A DNA stretch of 12,357 nucleotides from Planctomycetota bacterium (GTDB lineage Bacteria; Planctomycetota; Phycisphaerae; WQYP01): assembly GCA_021852225.1 (NCBI GenBank), contig JAJZOA010000194.1:1-12357 (forward strand), in the 5' to 3' direction. The notes under the pieces are model-generated. The model was not told the DNA's origin. It ran no database searches and saw nothing but the letters and a program-made list of their open reading frames with translations. The translations under genes were made by a program, and so were the position numbers. Shown one piece after another: positions 1 through 6,302 of this stretch (positions are counted from its first letter, which is position 1; every line of letters starts with the position of its first letter).

Positions 1-610
1 TGCCACAAGGCGGCCTTCCCCCGGCGGCGTGCCATGGCCGCTACAAGATGTGCGCCAGGCCGTGCGAATTGTCCGTGCCAATGCCCGGCGATGGCACATT
101 AATCCGAACCGTGTTGGCGTGGCGGGCTTTTCAGCGGGCGGCCATCTGGCAGCCATGGCTGGCACGCTTTTTCTACCCGGCAATCCCAATGCGGTTCATG
201 CGCTCGACCGTTTCAGCACGCGACCGGATTTTCTGATTCTGGGCTATCCGGTCATTTCCATGATTCCCGGCATCACGCACCCCGGTTCACACGACGCTTT
301 GCTGGGCCAGCATGCACCGCTGGCACTGGATCGCTACTTTTCCGCAGATTTAATGGTAACCAGCCTCACCCCGCCAAGCTTCATTTGCCTGGCGCGAAAC
401 GATACAGTGGTGCCACTGGCCAACAGCATTCGCTTTTACCGGGCACTTAAACGCAACCACATTCCCGCGGTTCTGCGAATTTACAATAAAGGTGAACATG
501 GTTTCGGACTCGGACTGACCGGTACGGATTCCACCCGTTGGCCAGCATCGTGCGCGCGCTGGCTTATGAAAATCGGCATGATCAAACATCCGGCTGCGGC
601 AACGAAATAA
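1..610 (+). CDS. Alpha/beta hydrolase, BD-FAE / acetyl-xylan-esterase-like (5' end outside window)
   Basis: This is the C-terminal part of a serine esterase of the alpha/beta-hydrolase fold. The frame is open from base 2, so the start lies upstream of the window; the GTG at 29 is an internal codon. Counting from that GTG, the nucleophile elbow GFSAGG has its serine at residue 35. It is preceded by the family-typical stretch DVRQAVRIVRANARRW and INPNRVGVAG. The acid is probably D125 in LARNDTVVP and the base H157 in GEHGFG, so the triad is complete. Relatives remove acetyl or feruloyl groups from plant or algal polysaccharides, but many are general esterases, so the substrate is unknown. Any signal peptide would be in the missing N-terminus. 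The stop is 12 nt before the next gene, so the two may be co-transcribed. The family assignment is firm; the xylan role is inference. Confidence 0.88.
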   Translation, partial: ATRRPSPGGVPWPLQDVRQAVRIVRANARRWHINPNRVGVAGFSAGGHLAAMAGTLFLPGNPNAVHALDRFSTRPDFLILGYPVISMIPGITHPGSHDALLGQHAPLALDRYFSADLMVTSLTPPSFICLARNDTVVPLANSIRFYRALKRNHIPAVLRIYNKGEHGFGLGLTGTDSTRWPASCARWLMKIGMIKHPAAATK

Positions 611-622
611 ACCGAGAACACC

Positions 623-1702
623 ATGATTCTGGCTGGAATTGATGAAGCTGGCTATGGCCCGCTGCTTGGACCGCTGGTGGTCTGTGCCAGCGCGTTCGCC
701 GTTCCCGGCGATATGCAGGATCAGATACAACACGGCGACTTTACGGTGGCTGAAACTTTGTGGCCGTTGCTGAAACGTGCGGTGGCCCGTAAGGGACCGC
801 TGCGTGATGGCCGCCTTGTTGTAGCAGACAGCAAACTGGTCCACGCAATGACGGGTGGCATCGGCCTGCTGGAACGAACCGTTCTGGCCATGATTCTTCA
901 GCCTGCCGCGGCCAGAACCGTGGAAGAAATGCCTTCCACTACCGCGCAATTGCTTACCACATTGGGCGTTCCGCTTCCAAATGGCGTGCCGCCACTTGCT
1001 TCGCCGGCCCGGCCGGAAGGACCAGTCGTCCGCGACTTTCAATTTTTTCCGCCGCAGCCGTGGTATGGCCATGCTGCAGCGGGCGCCCCAGCCACAGTGC
1101 CCGCCTTTACCTCCCGGGCGGGTCTGGGCATTGGAGCATCCATGTTGGCTGGCGCGCTGGCGGCGGCGGACATTTCTCTGGCGGCACTCTGGGCAATTGT
1201 CGTTGATGAAGATTTATTTAACCGACGGGTGGCCGCAACCGGGAACAAAGCCACTACGCTAGCCTCGGTGACTTTTACACATATCGCCCTGCTTGCAGAC
1301 AGATTTGCCGGCCGCGGCCTGCTGCTGGTGGTAGATAAACAGGGTGGCCGCACACATTATGTACACGACCTTTTGCAAACTTTTCCCGACTGGGCACTCA
1401 AGATACTTAAAGAAACGCCCGAAGAAAGCAGTTATTTTCTGCATCATGGACAGCGGCAAATGCTGCTGAGCTTTCGTGAAAAATCAGAGTTGACTTCTTT
1501 TGCAACCGCGCTGGCCAGTATGACCGCCAAATATCTGCGCGAACTGCTGATGGCCCACTTTAACGCATGGTTCTGTGCGCGAATTCCCGGTCTTAAGCCA
1601 ACGGCGGGTTATTATCAGGATGGAAAACGCTGGCTTGAAGATGTCGCGCCGCATTTGGCGGCATTGAATATAAGCCACGACCAGTTAGTTCGGATAAAAT
1701 AG
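623..1702 (+). CDS. Divergent RNase HII-like protein (RNase H superfamily), enlarged
   Basis: The N-terminus GIDEAGYGPLLGPLVV is the signature of type 2 RNases H, with catalytic D7 and E8. Further matches are ADSK around D69 (DSKKL in RNase HII), LLVVDKQGG with D238 as the likely third acid, and SMTAKYLRE at 299-307, which matches the SIVAKVxRD box with Glu in place of Asp. RNase HII nicks RNA-DNA hybrids at single ribonucleotides in DNA. Two things are odd. The GRG motif that reads the RNA-DNA junction is GYG here. The protein is 359 residues against about 200-230 for normal RNase HII, with a Pro/Ala-rich insert around residues 95-165. Substrate and activity may therefore differ. The start ATG is preceded by a weak purine stretch (GAGAA). 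It sits 12 nt after the esterase and 196 nt before holA. Family membership is likely; function is uncertain. Confidence 0.8.
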   Translation: MILAGIDEAGYGPLLGPLVVCASAFAVPGDMQDQIQHGDFTVAETLWPLLKRAVARKGPLRDGRLVVADSKLVHAMTGGIGLLERTVLAMILQPAAARTVEEMPSTTAQLLTTLGVPLPNGVPPLASPARPEGPVVRDFQFFPPQPWYGHAAAGAPATVPAFTSRAGLGIGASMLAGALAAADISLAALWAIVVDEDLFNRRVAATGNKATTLASVTFTHIALLADRFAGRGLLLVVDKQGGRTHYVHDLLQTFPDWALKILKETPEESSYFLHHGQRQMLLSFREKSELTSFATALASMTAKYLRELLMAHFNAWFCARIPGLKPTAGYYQDGKRWLEDVAPHLAALNISHDQLVRIK

Positions 1703-1717
1703 TTTGCCCGCCACTGG

Positions 1718-1746
1718 CAATTGGGGTCGTGATTGATCGCCAATTG
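1718..1746. repeat. Short inverted repeat in the gap before holA
   Basis: CAATTGG (1718-1724) and CCAATTG (1740-1746) are perfect 7-bp inverted arms around a 15-nt loop, just after the stop of the RNase HII-like gene. No T-run follows, so it is not a typical intrinsic terminator. It could be a weak hairpin or a protein site. The rest of the 1703-1898 gap shows no gene I can support. Confidence 0.3.
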
Positions 1747-1884
1747 TCCTCAAAGCGGAATTTGTAACGCCTGCTTCGGCAATCACCTGAAGCCGCGCCC
1801 GGCGGCCCGGAGCCAGGTGCAAAGCCACAGGGTTTATCGCCAGCGGCATTTGCTTTATGCTTAAGCTGGCCTGAATGCATAATT

Positions 1885-1890
1885 AAGGAA
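1885..1890 (+). promoter_or_regulatory. Ribosome binding site of holA
   Basis: AAGGAA lies 8 nt before the ATG at 1899, in an AT-rich stretch (TGCATAATTAAGGAA). It is the clearest Shine-Dalgarno sequence on the + strand of the window and supports that start codon. Confidence 0.6.
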
Positions 1891-1898
1891 TCAGCCGC

Positions 1899-2987
1899 AT
1901 GGCGAAAGAAAAGCGAATCAATGCTCCCTTCAAACTTTGCCCGGTGATGGTAATTACCGGCGAAGAACAATTTTTGCGCAGACAGGAATTGGATCAGATT
2001 CGTGCGGCGGTTTTCGGCAAAGAACCTTCCGGACTCGGTTACATTCTGCCCGACCCGTCCCTGGGCATCACGGCGATTCTGGACGAATGCCGTACCGCGG
2101 GCATGTTCGCGCCCAAAAAGCTGGTGGTGGTTTCACCCGCGGATTCACTGTTTAAGGGCGGTGGCAGCCGTGCCGCCGTGGCGGACGATTCCGCTGAAGA
2201 TTCAGCCGATGACGAACCAGCCGACACGATCGAAAGCGGTTCGGGTTCTGGAGCAGCGCGGGAACTGCTGCTGCGATACGCACAAGCCCCTGCCGACGGT
2301 GCCACATTGGTGCTTGTATGCAATACTTGGCTGAGCACCACGCGCCTGCATAAATTCCTTCAACCCATGGGAGCAATCCGCTGGTGCGAACCTGTGGACC
2401 TCGCCGACGCCGTGGGCTGGCTGACGCGCCGGTGTAAATCTGAATATGGCAAAACCATCACACCACCGGCGGCGAACCTGCTTCTGGAACTGGTGGGTGC
2501 GGATTTATCGCATCTGGATGGAGAACTGGCCAAGCTGTCGCTTTATGATTTGAATTCCACCACAATTACTCCCGAAATGGTCAATCTGCTGGTCGGGTTC
2601 CAGCACGAGCAGCAGGTCTGGGCGCTGATCGACGCATTGGCCGTGGGAAACGCCGCCGCAGCGCTGGCCACACACGATGAACTCTGGCAGATGGATCACA
2701 AAATCGGATACACACTGGTAGGCGCAATTTTTTACTGGCTGGGCCAGGTCATGCGCGCCCGGGAAATGCTCGACCGCCGAATACCGGAAGCTGAAATTTC
2801 CAAAGTTCTGAGGCTTTGGCAGCGCGGCGCGCAAACCATCGCCCTGGCCAAGCGGCTCGGCATAGCCGGCTCGCGGCGCATCAGCGCGGCACTGCTTAAC
2901 GCGGATATTGGCGCAAAAACCAGCCTTGGCAACCACAAACGCAATATGGAAATATTCATTGTGCAGCTTTGCTCTCGTACCGCCTGA
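1899..2987 (+). CDS. holA: DNA polymerase III subunit delta (clamp loader)
   Basis: HolA is the delta subunit of the clamp loader. It binds and opens the beta sliding clamp so that it can be placed on primed DNA. The opening VMVITGEEQFLRRQELDQI (residues 16-34) is the typical start of the family, with the degenerate AAA+ P-loop region GEE. The central LSHLDGELAKLSLY (about 203-216) matches the conserved stretch that joins domains II and III. The helical C-terminal domain contains HEQQVWALIDAL and LVGAIFYWLGQVMR. The length of 362 is slightly above the usual 330-345. The excess is explained by an acidic, low-complexity insert at about residues 86-118 (GGGSRAAVADDSAEDSADDE and onward). The start is supported by an AAGGAA ribosome binding site. 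The gap to the next gene is 51 nt, without a visible terminator. Confidence 0.9.
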   Translation: MAKEKRINAPFKLCPVMVITGEEQFLRRQELDQIRAAVFGKEPSGLGYILPDPSLGITAILDECRTAGMFAPKKLVVVSPADSLFKGGGSRAAVADDSAEDSADDEPADTIESGSGSGAARELLLRYAQAPADGATLVLVCNTWLSTTRLHKFLQPMGAIRWCEPVDLADAVGWLTRRCKSEYGKTITPPAANLLLELVGADLSHLDGELAKLSLYDLNSTTITPEMVNLLVGFQHEQQVWALIDALAVGNAAAALATHDELWQMDHKIGYTLVGAIFYWLGQVMRAREMLDRRIPEAEISKVLRLWQRGAQTIALAKRLGIAGSRRISAALLNADIGAKTSLGNHKRNMEIFIVQLCSRTA

Positions 2988-3020
2988 TGACTGGTCGCCC
3001 GTCGCCTTGCCGGGGATATC

Positions 3021-3029
3021 TGCTATTAT
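3021..3029 (+). promoter_or_regulatory. Possible extended -10 promoter for the MFS gene
   Basis: TGCTATTAT fits an extended -10 element (TGn followed by TATAAT with one mismatch). No good -35 element is visible at normal spacing. Initiation about 7 nt downstream would fall almost at the ATG (3039). Together with the absence of a Shine-Dalgarno sequence, this raises the option of a leaderless mRNA. It is a sequence-level guess only. Confidence 0.35.
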
Positions 3030-3038
3030 AAATTGAGT

Positions 3039-4352
3039 ATGACTGACCAGAATTCCGAAGCATTCAAATATCCACCAGCACCAGAATCAGCCGAAGGCAC
3101 AGAGTGTCCCCCCCCGCCGCCCCAGACACCGTTTACACGTGCATTATTTCTTTTAATCGCATTCCGCGTCACGCGCAACATTGCCGCGGGTATGATGATT
3201 GTGGCACTCCCCTATCTGGTACTTCATAACCTGCACGACACCTCGCTGACGCTGGGAATTTTGTATGTCGTCGGAGTGCTGTCCACCGCCATCCTGGCGG
3301 TGGCGGCCGGCCAACTGGCGGACCGCTGGAGCCAGAAAGGAGCCCTCATTATTACGGGGTTTATGGTGCCCGCCAGCGCCCTGATGGTATATGCCAATCA
3401 GTCTCTGCCCATGCTGATGGTTGCTGCGGTGATGGGTGGGTTCGCCGCGACCGGCTCATTGATCGGTGGCGGCATTGGCGGCGCAGGCCAGCCCGTGCAA
3501 AGTGCCATCATTGCACGCATTTCCACGCCGGATAACCGCACACGTTATTATTCGGTTCTGGCCTTCTTAAGTGGTTTGGCCGGCGCGGGCGGCGCGTTGC
3601 TGGTGCCCTGTTTTTCCGCACAAAATACATTTCTGGCAGCCGGGCTAATTTCCCTTGCCGGCGCCGCGGTCGCAATGGCCATTACACTTCCCGCCGCGCA
3701 GGCCACGCCAGCCGTCACGCGCCGGCAATCGCAACAGGCAATCCGACATTTCAGCATTACCGGAGCACTCAACGGTTTAAGCCAAGGATTGGTTACGCCC
3801 TTTCTGATTCCCTTTTTTGTGATGGTGTACCACACACCCAAGGCCAGTATGGCGGTGTATACCGCCATCGGCAGCATCCTGGGCGCGGTGGCATTGCTCA
3901 CCGCGCCGGCACTGGAGCGGCGGCTCGGATTCGTGCGCAGCGTCACATTTACACGCGCCTTGGGGACCGTGCTGCTGCTCATAATGGCCTTTTGGCATAA
4001 TCTGGAAGTCGGACTGATTATTTACCTGCTGACTCCGGCGCTGCGCATAGCTGCACTGCCCGCGCAGCAGACGGCGCTTATCAGCCGCGTCGAGGGAAAT
4101 TCCATGGGTCGGGCATTGGCGGCCAATCAGGTCACGCGGCTTTCCGCGGCATCGGCGGCCATGCTCTGCACCGGATATTTATTCGATGTATCCTCTGTGG
4201 AATCACCGTTCATCCTTTACGCCGGTGTTATGGCTTTTAATATATATCTATACTATCGGTTCTTCGGCCGCCATGGGCTTATGCCGGCCCAGCCGGACGC
4301 CATACCCGCGGAAGAATCACCCGCCCCCGATGAAAATAGCGCAATGACCTGA
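3039..4352 (+). CDS. Major facilitator superfamily (MFS) transporter
   Basis: This is a polytopic inner-membrane carrier. Hydrophobic helices run from about residue 33 to 410, arranged as two halves joined by a loop near AQATPAVTRRQSQQAIRH. The MFS motif A, GQLADRWSQKG, is at about residues 91-101 between TM2 and TM3. A Gly-rich stretch (MGGFAATGSLIGGGIGGAGQ) lies in the first half. The total of 437 residues is normal for a 12-TM MFS protein. I chose the ATG at 3039; an in-frame TTG two codons upstream (3033) is the alternative. Neither has a Shine-Dalgarno sequence. The N-terminal tail is cytosolic, Pro-rich and contains a run of eight C bases (3108-3115); the C-terminal tail is acidic and Pro-rich. 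No substrate-defining motif or neighbour is visible, so the substrate is unknown. Confidence 0.85.
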   Translation: MTDQNSEAFKYPPAPESAEGTECPPPPPQTPFTRALFLLIAFRVTRNIAAGMMIVALPYLVLHNLHDTSLTLGILYVVGVLSTAILAVAAGQLADRWSQKGALIITGFMVPASALMVYANQSLPMLMVAAVMGGFAATGSLIGGGIGGAGQPVQSAIIARISTPDNRTRYYSVLAFLSGLAGAGGALLVPCFSAQNTFLAAGLISLAGAAVAMAITLPAAQATPAVTRRQSQQAIRHFSITGALNGLSQGLVTPFLIPFFVMVYHTPKASMAVYTAIGSILGAVALLTAPALERRLGFVRSVTFTRALGTVLLLIMAFWHNLEVGLIIYLLTPALRIAALPAQQTALISRVEGNSMGRALAANQVTRLSAASAAMLCTGYLFDVSSVESPFILYAGVMAFNIYLYYRFFGRHGLMPAQPDAIPAEESPAPDENSAMT

Positions 4353-4630
4353 AACCAGTTGTCATCATCCGCTGTCATTTCCCCGGCATGCTGTCAATAG
4401 TAAAATCGGACCGAACAGAGCCTCCGAGGTAAATGACATTGCAATACGACCGCCTGGCAGCCATTTTCCCGAACCAGAATAACACCGAAGAGAAGCATCT
4501 AGAGGCGGGCGGACGGACGGTCGTGGCACACGGCGATGTAAGAATCACGGCGGGCGTTGATTTGCTGACCGCAAAGCGATCAGGAAATGGTGATAAAAAT
4601 GCGGCGGATGGCCGGGAGGATTATTGACAT
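4353..4630. other. Convergent intergenic region, no gene supported
   Basis: This stretch separates two convergent genes. It contains 8-bp inverted arms TGTCATTT (4373-4380) and AAATGACA (4431-4438) about 50 nt apart, and a small CCTCCGAGG palindrome (4421-4429). A 64-codon + strand frame (4433-4627) follows GAGG by only 3 nt and encodes a hydrophilic peptide unlike anything I recognise. On the - strand, the stop of the NuoM-like gene is immediately followed by an ATG (TAAATG) opening a frame of only 16 codons. A weak + strand promoter-like pair (TTTCCC, 17 nt, TAAAAT) lies at 4378-4406. No clear intrinsic terminator is present for either flanking gene. Confidence 0.4.
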
Positions 4631-6256
4631 TTATCCGGTGGCGTGGCCCAGGATATAGCTGGCCGGCCCCAGGACAAGTGCTGCGGGAAACAGGCCAAGC
4701 GCAAATTCCGCAGTCACCAGGACAATAAAAATGCCGCGTTCCGCGGCGGTCAGCCGGGTGAAATGGTGATATTCCGGCCGCACCGCGCCCAGAAAAATCC
4801 GTTCCATGGCCCAGTAGAGAGCCGCCGCCAGAAGTGCAAATCCCAGAGCGGAAGCAAAGGCCGCAAAAATGAAGCTGTGGTTATGAAACCACCCCGCGGA
4901 TGTCGGTGACATATCATGGTGAGCCGCGCTGAAATTGGCCATAGCGGCGAACAGTTCCGCCGGAAAGAGGCTCAATCCCGGACAGGCCATGCCAGCCAGA
5001 AAGCCGACGAGTGCCACCGTGAAAAATTCCGGTGATAGCGAGGCAATGCCACCCAGGCTATTGAGGTCCCGGCCGGCAGTTCGCCGTGCGAGCACATGAC
5101 TGCTCCAAAGCAGAAGCATAAGCGTGAGGGTATCACCGGAGGCAAAAAGCTCGATCGCCTTAATACCGGCGTGCTCCAACGTGGCAAACGCCAGCAGGAC
5201 CATGGCGGCCTGACTGGTCAGCCAGTAGGCAATAAGTCTGCGCAAATCGCTTTGCGCCAGCGCACAAAAGGCGGCATAAATCAGGCCGGCAATTCCCCAG
5301 ACCAACAGGCCACTCCGATGTTCCGCCAACTGTTGGGCAAATAATGGCCCGACCAGACGCAGGAGCGTATAGACCGCCAGAAGAAAATTCCCCCCTACCG
5401 CCAGTCCCAAAGCGGATGCGGTACCTTCGGCCATTGTATCCGGCAACCAAATGTGCCCACCGGGCAAGCCCATCCGCACGGCCAACGCCAGCATTACCAG
5501 CAGGAAAGCTACCCATGGGCCACGGCCGCCGATGAGGTTATCAAACCGACGGATGTCAAACGCGCCAAGTCGTGAAAAAGCAAGCGTTGCGTGAGTAAGG
5601 GCAGGCTCCGCGGCGTGCACCGGGGGACGGATGGCACTCGCAGCCGCGACCGCTGCCACTGAATGGGGAGGATTCAAAAGCCCGGCATCTTTGCATTGCA
5701 GCCATAAAAGCATGACCGCAATGAACATCGCCATGGCACCAAGTGTAGCGATCATGGCATATTTCATGGCCGCGGCACGGCGCGAAGGACCGCCCCACAG
5801 ACCGAACAGAAAATAGCCAGGCAAAATGTTTAGCGCACCAAAACCGGCAAACAGCATCATATCCATGCTGCATATTGCCCCGACCAGGCACCCGCTCAAC
5901 ACCAGCAGAAGGACATACCAGGTCTTGGTCTGCTCATCAATTACATAGCTGGCCAAGGCGGCAATGAATGCCAGTCCACAGAGCGCCAGCAGGGTCAGGG
6001 CGGTCAGGCCGTCGGCACCCACGCTGTAGCGAAGGCCGCCGAACCAATGAGCGCTTTGCATTAACTGCCAGCCTGCGTGCCAGTTCAGCAATCGCGCCAG
6101 TGCCACGCAGATCGCCAACATGCCGGCAAAAACCGCCAGAGCGGAATTGCGGATCAGCCGGGTGCGTGCCGCCGGCAACAATGCAATAATTGCCGCGCCG
6201 ATAAACGGCAAAAAAATCAGGCAGGTCAAAATTGAACTATATGCAAAAAAATGCAA
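4631..6256 (-). CDS. NuoM-like complex I membrane subunit, channel residues degenerate
   Basis: This is a member of the NuoL/M/N and Mrp antiporter family of proton-conducting membrane proteins, closest to NuoM. Matches include VGADGLTALTLLALCG (79-94), ILPGYFLFGLWGG (144-156), HIWLPD (268-273), QSDLRRLIAY (335-344) and RDLNSLGGI (396-404). The 541-residue length and about 13-14 helices suit the family. Aligning without gaps to E. coli NuoM (from memory) shows that key residues are changed. The essential TM5 glutamate is A141, the TM7 lysine is R261, the TM8 lysine is L292, and the histidines of SHMG and AHGL are Q349 and S373. The TM12 glutamate survives as E434. The start is TTG, supported by GGAG 7 nt upstream. 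It is the second gene of an operon, 46 nt after the NuoL-like gene. Proton pumping is doubtful; a structural or altered transport role is inference. Confidence 0.85.
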   Translation of the reverse strand: MHFFAYSSILTCLIFLPFIGAAIIALLPAARTRLIRNSALAVFAGMLAICVALARLLNWHAGWQLMQSAHWFGGLRYSVGADGLTALTLLALCGLAFIAALASYVIDEQTKTWYVLLLVLSGCLVGAICSMDMMLFAGFGALNILPGYFLFGLWGGPSRRAAAMKYAMIATLGAMAMFIAVMLLWLQCKDAGLLNPPHSVAAVAAASAIRPPVHAAEPALTHATLAFSRLGAFDIRRFDNLIGGRGPWVAFLLVMLALAVRMGLPGGHIWLPDTMAEGTASALGLAVGGNFLLAVYTLLRLVGPLFAQQLAEHRSGLLVWGIAGLIYAAFCALAQSDLRRLIAYWLTSQAAMVLLAFATLEHAGIKAIELFASGDTLTLMLLLWSSHVLARRTAGRDLNSLGGIASLSPEFFTVALVGFLAGMACPGLSLFPAELFAAMANFSAAHHDMSPTSAGWFHNHSFIFAAFASALGFALLAAALYWAMERIFLGAVRPEYHHFTRLTAAERGIFIVLVTAEFALGLFPAALVLGPASYILGHATG

Positions 6257-6263
6257 TGAGCAT

Positions 6264-6267
6264 CTCC
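6264..6267 (-). promoter_or_regulatory. Ribosome binding site deciding the TTG start of the NuoM-like gene
   Basis: On the - strand GGAG is followed by 7 nt and then TTG (6256-6254). No in-frame ATG or GTG is available near the N-terminus, and the hydrophobic first helix begins within ten residues of this TTG. An ATG directly after GGAG is in another frame and closes after a few codons. Confidence 0.55.
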
Positions 6268-6302
6268 AAAAATCAGAGCCGACACCGCTTACTGCCCGAC
6301 CA

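Noticed and set aside
350..1072. 240-codon - strand frame opposite the esterase and RNase HII-like genes
   Set aside because: Arg/His/Gln/Gly-rich composition with no domain, wholly antisense to two recognised genes. It is a shadow frame.
1854..1883. Promoter-like TTTATG ... CATAAT before holA
   Set aside because: Initiation would fall on the ribosome binding site at 1885-1890, leaving no proper leader, and the -35 match is poor.
1593..1970. 125-codon - strand frame spanning the RNase HII-like / holA gap
   Set aside because: It overlaps two well-supported genes on the other strand, has no known motif, and is a frame shadow of GC-rich coding DNA.
4433..4627. 64-codon + strand frame after CCTCCGAGG
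   Set aside because: GAGG is only 3 nt from the ATG, the peptide is hydrophilic with no recognisable domain, and the frame lies in a gap between convergent genes. It is not supported enough to call a gene.
4580..4630. Start codon directly after the NuoM-like stop (TAAATG, - strand)
   Set aside because: The frame closes after 16 codons and has no clear ribosome binding site, so no third operon gene can be claimed.
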